DNA from: JAXLWB01 sp046328715
GTDB taxonomy: Bacteria > Chloroflexota > Anaerolineae > Caldilineales > Caldilineaceae
Length of the DNA: 64,000 bases
NCBI GenBank assembly: GCA_046328715.1
Contig: JAXLWB010000045.1
Span: 1-64,000, forward strand
Direction of reading: 5' to 3'
Under the pieces are notes generated by a model, which was given only the letters and a program-made list of their open reading frames with translations, ran no database searches and was not told the origin of the DNA. Shown here piece by piece: positions 18,481 through 29,100 of the stretch. The position numbers and the translations under genes were made by a program. Positions within the stretch are counted from its first letter, which is position 1. Each line of letters starts with the position of its first letter.

Positions 18481-20748
18481 ATGAAGAACCGTTTCAAAAT
18501 TCGTCTTGTACAAACAATACTGGCTGGCCTGATGACACTGAACAGTCTGTGGTTACCCGGCGCTGTGAATGCCCAGAGTGTGGATGGTACGGATCAACCC
18601 AAACAAGTGTATCTGCCATTGATTACAGGCGGTGGACAATCCAATCAAGGTGCGGAGGAAGCAGCGACCATTCCAGGCCAGTACATCGTCGTCTTTAAAG
18701 AGGAAGCGGTATCCGCCGCTGGTACAACAGCAACTGCATCCGAATTAGCAGCCAACCTCAGTGGCGAGTTGTTGCAAACCTACGATTCAGCATTGCAAGG
18801 TTTTGCGGTGAAGTTGCCAACTGAAACCATTCCCAATGCACTGGCTATGCTACAGAGTGACCCACGCGTCAGTTATGTAGAACCCGATCGGCTCGTGCGG
18901 CTCGACCCGCAAGAAACCACACAAGCGACAACGAGTAGCGAAGACGATTCATTGATGCAAGCGGCTGGTGTTGATGCGATTGAAGCGGTACAAACCAATC
19001 CACCCTGGGGACTGGATCGCATTGATCAGCGCACATTGCCTTTGAACCAACGATATAACTATCCAGCGAACGGGTCAGGCGTATGGGCTTATGTGATTGA
19101 TTCCGGTATCCGGCTTTCACACAGCGAATTTCAAGGTCGGGCTGTGGATGGATTTGATGCCATTGATGGCACGTTGCCCGCCGCAGACTGCTTGGGGCAC
19201 GGGACACATGTGGCAGGGACACTTGGTGGACAAACCTATGGTGTGGCGAAATCTGTGCGCCTAATTGCTGTGCGGGTCTTCGATTGTAATGGCAACGGTA
19301 CTACTTCTGGTGCAATTGCGGGCGTAAACTGGGTCACTACACAACGCAACAACAATCGCACAATCCCAATGGTTGCCAATATGAGTCTAAGTAGCGTTGC
19401 ATCGGCTGCGTTCGATACGGCAGTACAAGCCTCCATCAACGCGGGCGTTACCTATGTAGTTTCGGCTGGCAATGATAATCAAAACGCATGTAACCTTAGC
19501 CCAGCTCGCCTGCCAGCGGCGATTACAGTCGGCGCAACAGGCTCTGCAGATGCACGAGCCAGTTTCTCAAATTTCGGTAGTTGCGTAGATTTATTTGGCC
19601 CCGGTGTAGGAGTTTTGTCAGCAAACTATACAAGTGATAGCGCATCCATTTCTAAAGATGGCACATCCATGGCTACGCCGCATGTGGCTGGGGTTGCGGC
19701 GCTTTACTTGCAGAGCAATCCTGCTGCAACACCTGCTCAGGTAACTAATGCGATCCTGAATAATGCAACGATCAATGCTGTCACCAATCCCGGCACGGGC
19801 TCACCCAATCGTTTGCTTTACAATCCACCGGCTGAGAGCACCAAACAGAGTGGCTTTCAGATCATCGCTGTACATAGCAATAATTGTCTGGATGTAAATG
19901 GTGGCCTAAGCGGTACAGCGAATGGCGCAAATGTGCAGCAGTGGGCATGTCTTGGAGCCAGCCAAGCCAATCAACTCTGGCGGCTTGTCCCTGTTGGAAA
20001 TGCATTTCAACTCGTAGCGGCGCACAGTGGCAAATGTCTTGACGTAACGGGTGGTACCACAGCCACTGCTAATGGCGCTAATGTCGAACAATGGGCATGT
20101 CTCGGTGCCAGCCAGACCAATCAACTCTGGCGGCTTGTCCCGGTTGGCAATGTATTTCAAATCGTAGCTGTACATAGTGGCAAATGTCTCGATGTAGCTG
20201 GAGGTACCAGCGCAACGAGTAACGGTGCCAACGTGGAACAATGGACTTGTTTAGGTGCTACTCAAACCAATCAACTCTGGCAAGTGGTCCCCGTAGGGCT
20301 TTTCCAACTGGTGGCGCAACACAGTGGCAAATGTCTGGATGTCACGGGCGGAACCGGCGCAATCAATAACGGTGCCAATGTAGAGCAGTGGAGCTGTTTA
20401 GGTGCCAATCAAAACAATCAACTCTGGCGCTTCGTCAAAGTGAGCAACAACCGATTCCAAGTGATTGCCAGTCAAAGTGAAAAATGCCTAGATGTGAATG
20501 GTGGTATCCCTTCGACAGCCGATGGGGCCAACGTGCAGCAATGGAGTTGTCTGGGTAGCGCCCAAACCAATCAAATCTGGCGGCTTGTACCCAATGGCGG
20601 TCGGTTCCAGTTGATTGCTAGCCACAGTGGCAAATGTCTAGACGTGAGCGGTGGTACCGGCGCTACAGCCGATGGCACCAATGTACAGCAATGGAGTTGC
20701 TTGGGCAGTAGCCAAAGCAATCAATTATGGGAAATTCGTAAACCCTAA
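18481..20748 (+). CDS. Secreted subtilisin-like protease with ricin-type lectin domain
   Basis: Start chosen at 18481 because AAGGAGG sits just upstream; 755 aa. A signal peptide ends near VNAQS. Right after it comes QVYLPLITGGG, which resembles the C-terminal tail of other secreted proteins here. An inhibitor I9-like propeptide (GQYIVVFKEEAV) follows, then an S8 protease with Asp in YVIDSGIRLSH, His in GHGTHVAGT and Ser in GTSMATPHVAG. The last ~300 residues hold six repeats of about 46 aa (HSGKCLDVTGG, QQWSCLG, NQLWR), i.e. two ricin-B trefoils that bind sugars. Known relatives are secreted proteinase K-like enzymes. Probably transcribed from the 18206 module with the small protein. Confidence 0.96.
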   Translation: MKNRFKIRLVQTILAGLMTLNSLWLPGAVNAQSVDGTDQPKQVYLPLITGGGQSNQGAEEAATIPGQYIVVFKEEAVSAAGTTATASELAANLSGELLQTYDSALQGFAVKLPTETIPNALAMLQSDPRVSYVEPDRLVRLDPQETTQATTSSEDDSLMQAAGVDAIEAVQTNPPWGLDRIDQRTLPLNQRYNYPANGSGVWAYVIDSGIRLSHSEFQGRAVDGFDAIDGTLPAADCLGHGTHVAGTLGGQTYGVAKSVRLIAVRVFDCNGNGTTSGAIAGVNWVTTQRNNNRTIPMVANMSLSSVASAAFDTAVQASINAGVTYVVSAGNDNQNACNLSPARLPAAITVGATGSADARASFSNFGSCVDLFGPGVGVLSANYTSDSASISKDGTSMATPHVAGVAALYLQSNPAATPAQVTNAILNNATINAVTNPGTGSPNRLLYNPPAESTKQSGFQIIAVHSNNCLDVNGGLSGTANGANVQQWACLGASQANQLWRLVPVGNAFQLVAAHSGKCLDVTGGTTATANGANVEQWACLGASQTNQLWRLVPVGNVFQIVAVHSGKCLDVAGGTSATSNGANVEQWTCLGATQTNQLWQVVPVGLFQLVAQHSGKCLDVTGGTGAINNGANVEQWSCLGANQNNQLWRFVKVSNNRFQVIASQSEKCLDVNGGIPSTADGANVQQWSCLGSAQTNQIWRLVPNGGRFQLIASHSGKCLDVSGGTGATADGTNVQQWSCLGSSQSNQLWEIRKP

Positions 20749-20761
20749 TCTCCTCAATCGC

Positions 20762-20800
20762 TTGCTCCAAGTGGCAGAAATAATTTACCACTTGGAGCAA
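20762..20800 (+). terminator. Hairpin after the subtilase gene
   Basis: Perfect 13-bp arms TTGCTCCAAGTGG (20762-20774) and complement (20788-20800), 13-nt loop, 13 bp after the stop. Confidence 0.7.
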
Positions 20801-20870
20801 AGCAACAAACTTTCCAATGCAGAGCCGATTCACCCTCTCTGAGACTTACCTTTCAACAGGAGACGATACT

Positions 20871-22991
20871 ATGCAACAACCCACTTACAGTCTGTCTAAG
20901 CATCATCGAATGATCACCAGTGTGCTATTGATTTTCTTGTTTGTCCTCACAGCCTGCCACCCCATTCAACCGCCCACTGCAGAGATTACCCCTGGCCTTA
21001 GTGATACCAGTACCCCGCAAATCACCATCACAGCCAGCGATTACGCCTTTGACCTGCCCGCTGAACTGCCATCCGGTTTGATCTCACTTACCTTGAAGAA
21101 CGAGGGTCAAGTCAATCACCACGGGATCGTGATGCGATTGAAGGATGGCATCACGCAGGATCAGTTAAAAAGCGTATTGCAAGCACCTCAAGGCGACTTT
21201 ACCACTGTCAGCGACCTCAGCTTCTTTCTACCCGACACTGGCCCCGGCCTTAGCAACCAGGCTACGGTGGAACTTGCACAGGGGAATTGGGTGATCTTGT
21301 CGGTCTCGCTCGATTCGCCCGACCATGCACCCGACTGGGTACACGGTAGCCTTCAGCCCTTCACAGTGACTGAAAGCAGCAACAGCGCAGCCGCACCCCA
21401 GGCCGATCTGGTTCTCACCATTGGCAACGACGATGCAGACATGCCAGCCGAAGTCAGCGCGGGGCAACACACGATTCAGGTCGTCAATGGCAGCGACAAA
21501 GCCGATGGCTGGGCCTTCTTTATCCGGCTGGAAGGCGACACTAAAGTGGAAGATATCCTGCCCATGTTCGATGCCTTGTTCTCGGGCAAACAACCAGCAA
21601 AGATGGCCGAATTCACGCCAGTCGGTGGGCTGATGGGCTATAACTTGAGCAAGTCGTTCTATACCACAGTTGACTTTGCACCCGGCAACTACGCCGTGAT
21701 TACCAGCATCAACGCCCAAGGTTTTCCCTACACTGGACTGGCGAAGACCTTTACCGTAAAAGGTGGAGCCAATGCCAGCGCTAGTGAGCAGGCGGCTTTC
21801 CCAGAAGGCATTTTTGCCACCAGTGTGCTCTCGACCGAGGTCAGCGATGAGTCGCTGCAGGGCAACGTGGGTGATTGGCAAGTTTCCTTTGCCCACAAAG
21901 ATGCCACCAGCGGCGTCTTTAATCAGGCAATGGGTCCCTATATCACTAGTAAGGGTGACTTTAGCATTAGTGGCGACCAACTGCTGCTGCACGATCTTTC
22001 GCCCAACTGTCTGGACAATCCTGATGCCACCTATACCTGGAGTCTGGCCGGAGAAAACTTGACACTCACCGCCGTGGAAGATGCGTGTGCGGCCCGCAAA
22101 TTGGTGTTGAATCACACCTTGCAGATGCAGGCCCATGTAGCCGACGCCACTGAAACCACAGTTGCCGTACCCGAAGGAGTCTTTATAGCGACCATCCAAA
22201 CCAGCGACGTACCCACCACCACGTCCCTGCCTTTGGGCGATCTCTATCTCCACTTTCAAGGCAGTGGCGAACAGAACGGCCACTTGACCTATGTGATGGG
22301 CAACGATGCACCGATTCACGGAGACTATCAGGTTGCTGGCAATACGCTTGTGATCAGCGACGAAGATTGCAGCGCCAAATACAGCGATCCGGGCAAATAC
22401 ACCTGGACGCTAGAGGGCGATGTGCTGAAGTTGCAGAAGATCGTCGATCTCTGTGTCGGGCGCAACGACATGTTGTCGCTAGTGAGCTTCCAAACAACCA
22501 CGGAAAATCTGCCACCCGCCTATGAACCGCAGGTGCTCACCTTTGACAACGGTCTACTGATGGATCGAGCGGTCGGGGTCACCGATTCTGGCGACATGTT
22601 GGATGGCTTTGCCGCAGAATCCTATGGCCCTGATGATTGGGGGCAGATGAACCGCACCTTTACCAACACCATCACCCTGAGTGGCGAACGCAGCCTAGTC
22701 TTTGTGATGGGCTGGTGTACCGACACGCCGGAACGGATGAAGGAAACGCTGCCCACGCAGCAACTGAAATTCAGCGTTGATGATAAGGAGATTCCGATGG
22801 CACAACTGCGTGTGCTGGAGAGCGGCAGCCCGAATCACATCTGTCATTCCTGGCAAGCGCGTTTCTCCAACTGGCCCCAGGGCGAAACCAACATTGCGAT
22901 AGACATCAGCTATACCGCCGCCATCAGCGACGGCTTCGGCACGGACTATCAGCCGGGGACGCAGAAGTGGTTGTATGTGGTGAAGCGGTAA
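20871..22991 (+). CDS. Lipoprotein with cupredoxin-like and lipocalin-like domains
   Basis: Start chosen at 20871 (AGGAGAC just upstream); 706 aa. The N-terminus has a lipoprotein signal (LLIFLFVLTAC) with the lipobox Cys, so it is membrane-anchored outside. Residues about 45-170 (ITITASDYAFDLPAELPSG, NEGQVNHHGIVMRL) and about 175-300 look like two cupredoxin-type beta domains. Then two similar beta-barrel modules of about 110 aa follow (DESLQGNVGDWQVSFAHKD; DLYLHFQGSGEQNGHLTYV). The C-terminal ~150 residues are unlike anything I recognise. Copper ligands are not clear. A fragment of a related gene lies at 58925-59077. Confidence 0.88.
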   Translation: MQQPTYSLSKHHRMITSVLLIFLFVLTACHPIQPPTAEITPGLSDTSTPQITITASDYAFDLPAELPSGLISLTLKNEGQVNHHGIVMRLKDGITQDQLKSVLQAPQGDFTTVSDLSFFLPDTGPGLSNQATVELAQGNWVILSVSLDSPDHAPDWVHGSLQPFTVTESSNSAAAPQADLVLTIGNDDADMPAEVSAGQHTIQVVNGSDKADGWAFFIRLEGDTKVEDILPMFDALFSGKQPAKMAEFTPVGGLMGYNLSKSFYTTVDFAPGNYAVITSINAQGFPYTGLAKTFTVKGGANASASEQAAFPEGIFATSVLSTEVSDESLQGNVGDWQVSFAHKDATSGVFNQAMGPYITSKGDFSISGDQLLLHDLSPNCLDNPDATYTWSLAGENLTLTAVEDACAARKLVLNHTLQMQAHVADATETTVAVPEGVFIATIQTSDVPTTTSLPLGDLYLHFQGSGEQNGHLTYVMGNDAPIHGDYQVAGNTLVISDEDCSAKYSDPGKYTWTLEGDVLKLQKIVDLCVGRNDMLSLVSFQTTTENLPPAYEPQVLTFDNGLLMDRAVGVTDSGDMLDGFAAESYGPDDWGQMNRTFTNTITLSGERSLVFVMGWCTDTPERMKETLPTQQLKFSVDDKEIPMAQLRVLESGSPNHICHSWQARFSNWPQGETNIAIDISYTAAISDGFGTDYQPGTQKWLYVVKR

Positions 22992-23000
22992 GTAGTGCGG

Positions 23001-23048
23001 AGCGACGTAACCGGCGTGATTCATGTGAATCATGCCGGTTACGTCGCT
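23001..23048 (+). terminator. Near-perfect 23-bp stem hairpin
   Basis: Arms 23001-23023 and 23026-23048 pair at 22 of 23 positions with only 2 nt between. It starts 9 bp after the lipoprotein stop. Confidence 0.7.
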
Positions 23049-23137
23049 TGTTGAGTTCCCTAAGCGATTCCATAACAACCGGACAACGAACGACAGACTC
23101 ACCATTGCAGGCACATCAAAACAACAGGGGAATTGTC

Positions 23138-26100
23138 ATGTTACGACGTATCTCTCTATCTTGCCTATTTCTATTTACCGTAATAAGGCTGCTGAGCAGT
23201 GTAAAAGGCTTCGCCGCACCCCAATCTCAGGCGAATGTCATCAGCGATTGTAGCGCCAATGGAGTCACGACAGCCGTTGCGCGAGGTGGTGCCATTACCT
23301 TCGACTGTGGCGCAAATCCTGTCACGATCCCCTTGAATGAAATCACAATTGCCGCCGATCAGATTGTTACGATTGAGGGTGGCAATCTAGTTACACTAAG
23401 CGGTGGTGATACAAATCGGCTTTTTCAGATTGGGCCAGGGGGAAGTTTAGCGCTCAATAACATCACGATCAGCAATGGCAACAGCGGCAGCGAGGCAGGG
23501 GGCGCAATCCTGAATGAAGGGACACTGACGCTGGATCACACTACGGTGCGCGACAGTAAGGGCAGCGGCGGCGCAGCCATTCATACACAGGACGGCACAG
23601 TTGTCGTGCGCAACAGCCAATTGCTCAACAATCAGGCCACAGCGTCGGGCGGTGCTATGAGTAATCAAAATGGCACAGTCAGCATCTTTAATAGCCTGAT
23701 CGAAGGAAACCGCGCTGTCAATTTTGCTGGCGTAGATAGTGTCGGTCAGTTGGTGATGCGCGCCAGCACCGTGCGCGGAAATTTGGCCGAGGGTGGGTAT
23801 GGGGGTGGCATTGGCATTCAAGATGGCAACGCCCTGATTGAAGATAGTTTGATCGAAGAGAATCAAGCCGGATCGGGTGGCGGTGGCATTTATATCAGCC
23901 CCAATTATCAGGCCACCGTCACCATCCGGGGCAGCCGCATTTTGCACAACCAGGCCGATATCACCTTGGATGGGACACAAGGTGGCGGCATCTACAGCGG
24001 CAGTGCACTTACCCTCGACCAGGTAACGGTAGATAACAACCGTTCCTATCACTCTGCTGGAATCTATCAATATGGTAGCAACGGCAACCTCACCATCCGT
24101 AATTCAACCTTGAGCAACAACCAGGCCGTTCATGTAGCAGGCGGACTTTGGTTGAATGGCGCGCAAGGTCACACCTTGAGCAATGTAACCATCAGTGGCA
24201 ACTCAGCCGGCGATTGGGGTGGCGGTATCTATGCATTGGACGTTCCTACAGCACTCAATTTTGCCACAATTTATGGCAACAGCGCACCGCTTGGAGCTAA
24301 TCTCTACGTTGTCCGCACCACATTGACCATGACTGGCGTGCTTTTTGCAGTGCCTGCTAGCGGTGGAACCAATTGTGGCTCCGAGGGCAGCGCACAACCC
24401 ATCCAATCCGCAGGTTACAATTTCGACAGCGATGGCAGTTGCGGCTTAAGCGGCTTAGGCGATCAGAGCAACGTCGATCCCAAGCTAGGTCCACTGGCCG
24501 ATAACGGGGGTCCTACACTGACGCACTTGCCGCAGACAGGCAGCCCGGCGATTGATCGAGTGCCGATTGTGAAATGTCTGAACCTGGATCAACGCAATTA
24601 TGCGCGCCCAGTTGGTGCCGGCTGTGATAGTGGTGCGGTTGAAACAGGTGCTGTTCCTGTGCCCAATCCGCAAGCAGCACGCCTTGCCCTAGGGGAATAT
24701 CATAGTTGTGTAATTGGCGACGGTGGCGGTGTGAAATGTTGGGGGCATAACGAATCCGGCGAACTCGGCGATGGTACAACCAGCAAACATGCAAGCGCCG
24801 TGGCTGTCACAGGTTTAGCAGAAGGCGTCGTCGCATTAGCGGCAGGGAAGGAACATACTTGTGCCTTATTGCTCAGCGGCAGCGTGAAATGCTGGGGAGG
24901 CAACCACCAGGGACAGTTAGGCGACGGCTCTACCCAAAATCGTCTCATCCCGGTGGATGTTCAAGGTTTGGGGGGAAAAGTCGTTGGGATTACAACTGGT
25001 GGATATCATAGTTGCGCCTTACTTGCTACAGGTATCATCCAATGTTGGGGCTACAACAACTTTGGGCAACTGGGCAATGGCAAGAACACGAACAGTTCGC
25101 TCCCGCTGAATGTCAACATGCAAAACAATGGTGTATTGGTTGCGGCTGGGGCTTTTCACACCTGTGTCCTTTTAAACAACGGTAACGTGAAGTGTTGGGG
25201 CAATAATAACATGGGTGCTTTGGGCGACGGGACCACCATCAGTCGTGCCACTCCAACCGATGTACTTGGCATCAACAACAGTGCCATCAACCTGGCACTG
25301 GGTGAAAGCCATAGCTGTATTGCCTTGCACGACGGAGGCATTCGTTGCTGGGGATATAATGGCGTTGGACAACTTGGAGATGGGACATTAACCAATCGCC
25401 TTTCGCCTGTCAACGTCGCAGGACTTCAGGGCGGCGTAGCAAATGTCGCCGCAGGGCAATATCATACCTGTGCTGCGCTTGCGGATGGAAGTGCCAAATG
25501 CTGGGGCTACAATTCCGTTGGGCAACTAGGGGATGGGAGCAATCAATATCGCACCACGGCGGTTTCTGTCGCCAACCTGTCTACGAATGTCCTCGAAGTC
25601 GCAACGGGAGCTTCCCATAGCTGTGCCTTGCTTAGCAATAGCAAGGTGTTCTGTTGGGGAGACAATGTTTTTGGCGATTTGGGCGATACGACTGAGACCC
25701 CTCGGACAACGCCGGTGGAAGTCCGTGGTCTGCGTGTAGAAATACCGCCTACTGCCACCGCCACAGCAACCCCTACGCCAACCTTTACACCTATCCCGCC
25801 AACTCCGACAGCAACAGAAACCGCCACGCCAGAACCTTTAGGCGATCTATTTCACCCAACTCAGCCCGATGGGGCGGCAACTGCCACGTTACAACTGGCG
25901 ACAACCACTGGGTATGCCACACAAGAAGTCGGCATCAGCGGGCAAGGCCCTGCCGGGAGCAATGCAGTCACTGTACAGTGGGTGATTGCGGGGACAATGC
26001 TTTTTGCTGGCAACTTTACACTGGATGCGGAGGGCGTCTATGCAGGCTCGATTGTTGTGCCCGATAGTGACTTTACAGGAGGAGTCCAACTTTGTGTCGC

Positions 26101-29100
26101 CCCGCTAGATGCTCCAAATCCAGCTTTTACATGCGCCAACTTTACAATGGTTGCTGCGCCAGATGGTGCCATCGAAGGGGTGCTACCACCTGCACTGCTG
26201 CCAGCCGTGCAAATGGCAAGCGATGTAGACGGCCCCCACACAGTCACCACAATGAAGCTACTCAACCAGGCAGGGACAGTGATTGCGGTAGCGCCCGTCA
26301 ACGTGAATGGCGCATTCACCTTCAAGAATGTTCCGGTTGGCAACTACAATCTGGTGGCGACTGGCGATATCAATGCGCCTTTACAGCCATTGCCACTCAA
26401 TGTGGTGGCCGGTAGAACAGTGAAACCAGAATGGCCAACTCTGATTATGATCAAACACGATCCGGTGGATGGGCTCGAATGCAACAACAACGTTGCTTCA
26501 GCCGCCTTTGTGCAGGCAAAGTATGCCTACTCCGTTGCGCCAGTGCAGACAACTGTAGCTGCGCAGATGGATAGCCCTGCAACTGGCGAATTGCCGATCC
26601 TTCTCCATAATGAGTTGCTGGCGTACACCCAACAGAAGTTACAATTTGCACAAACCTTTGGCATCTACCTGAGCGGAATTCCCGTGCTCAACGAGTTTAG
26701 GTCCGAGGCACAGATCATTCATTCCATCCCGCCCCAATTGGCCACATTGGTTGGCATGAATTACCGCATTGTCGTCAATGGGCAAGTGGTTGTGAGCCAG
26801 ACCCTCGCAACAGCTCCCTATCTCTTTAGGTTTGACATGGGGCAATTGCCTGCCGGCAAACATATGCTCTATGTTGCGCCTATGGTCAAAGAGCCATTTA
26901 AGAATCCAGTTCGACAATGCCCCTATCAAAAGGAGATTCTTGTTGCCGACAGCCCGGTCAATCTGCAGCAAGGCGTAGGTGCAGCGAATGCCGCCGGCGC
27001 GGAGCCTGCCGATGTGGGTGTCGGCTTCGATCCAGCCTCAGGCACTTACTTTTTTGACCTTACCTTGAAGCCAGCCGCTCTTGGCTTACCGGTTTCGGTC
27101 CCCAAACAACCTACCAATCTTCCCTATCTTGGCAACATCCAAAACACAGCTAGCGCAAGCGTTACCATTCAAGGGCATGCTTCGCTCAGTGGAGCCTGTC
27201 GAATTGAACAGGCAGCTCTGGACGGCAGCTTGTTCCTGGCTGGCGAATATGCCTGTAGCCCCCATTATGATCTGACAGGCGGCAATCAAAGCTGTGTGAT
27301 CGACCCCTTGAATCCAAAAAAGCTCGAGTTCACCCAATTCAACAAACTCGTTTGCAGCAAATTTATCAATCCAGCGCCACGCTTTGATAATGATCTCTTC
27401 AACTTTCTCGACATCATCCGTGTCCGCTTAAAGGTTGGCTTCCACCTCGATGCCTCACTCTCCGTTACCAGTCAATTACGCCCCTTTGACCCGCGACTCT
27501 ATGGCAACCTGATGGGGAAAGGCGAACCGGAAGTGTATGGCTCAGTGAGACTCAGCTTCTTGCGAGTCTTTAACGCCGGAGCACAGTTGACGGCCAATGG
27601 CACCGCCTTTATCCAACCAACCCTCGACCTGACAAAAGCAGGGCTGGATGCCCACTATAGCGGTTGTGCCGCTGCACAACTTCTCCTTGGGTTGTGGGTG
27701 GAAGGGATTGATTCTGAATCCTTCAAATTGACCGACTTTTCAGAATGCTTCAATCATAACGAGCAATCCCTCACTGTGACCAAAGCCGAAGAAGGTGCCG
27801 TCGATCCAGGGCCGCGAGTATGGGCAGCCCCTGCCCTTGCCAGTGCACCAGACGGAACTATGCTCAGTGTCTATGTCGAAGATACTGCACCCACTGCGCC
27901 GCTCGCAGCGCCTGCCGTCTTTGCCCGTTTCTGGAATCCAGCTACGCAAAGTTGGGGCGAGCCGACCGCACTTTCTGCCAGTGACAAACTCGTCAACAAC
28001 CCTGTCGCTGCCTTCTATGGTCATGATGGCACCCATGCCCTTGTCGCCTGGTCGCAGGTAGACATGAGCGCGGCTGAGCGCGAGTCGGCTGGGAACAATC
28101 TCAATATGCTGGCTGCACATCAAGAAATTTATTATGCTTTCTGGAATGGCGAAGAATGGAGTTCGGCAACCCGATTGACAAGCGATTTGTTGGCAGATGG
28201 TATGGCAGCCCTGGCCGGTGACGAAAGTGGTGCCACGTTGGCCTGGACGCGCGACCTCGATGGTGACATGCTGACAACCCTGGATTCAGTGATTGCGGTC
28301 AGCGACTGGAATGTCGATGCCCATACTTTCGATTCGCCAACTCTGCTCAGTGCCAGCGATGGAGGCGTAACAATCTCATCGACAGACAACCGAGCAGATC
28401 ACACCCTGCTCGCAACGGGTATGAACTTCGATGTCAGCCTGGATCGTAAGTATGATGCATTGCTTGACCGCTCCAACACAGTGCTGGCCTTTACCCTGGA
28501 TCGAGATGGAGACGTAAACACAGGTGGGGATCGCAGGATTCAACTCTTCCGCCGAAACTTTGATGCGGTAAAACTAGATCCACAACCCTTGCCACCCAAA
28601 ACATGGTCGCTGCTCGATCCGCAACCGTTGCCGCCACGAGTTGAGTCGCCCAGTGTAGCACTGGATCCTACAAATCTCAACAACCTGAAACTTGCTTTTC
28701 TACAGCGCGATGCAACCGATAATCAGGAAGGGGTAGCAATGCTTGGCGGAGAGGCAACGCTGTGGAGTGCAAGTGTACAGTTATCCGCCAATGGTTGGGA
28801 GATCCAGGCAGCGCCCTTGTTGGATGGAATCGAGCCAGTGCGAGCAGAAGAACCGACCATTCTTACAGACAATAGTGGGCAATCGCTGATTGCTTTTCGC
28901 CGCTTTGGTGCAGCAGGGACGCCAGCCGCTTTAGGGCAAATTGCAGTGGCAAACGCGATTATTATCAATGGTGGGCGCACCCAGTACGGTGACCCGATCT
29001 ACCTGACAAACACACCTGCTGCACAACAATGGATGCCCGCCGTAACCCTGAATCCGCTCAATCACAACCTACAATTTGCCAGCGTGCAGCGCGCTGTCAG

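Noticed and set aside
21228..22319. 363-codon minus-strand frame inside the lipoprotein gene
   Set aside because: No recognisable protein features, fully inside a gene with lipobox and clear domains; a shadow frame.
22967..23137. Upstream start for the giant beta-helix protein
   Set aside because: This part overlaps the lipoprotein end and a terminator hairpin; MLRRISLSCLFLF at 23138 starts a signal peptide with a ribosome site.
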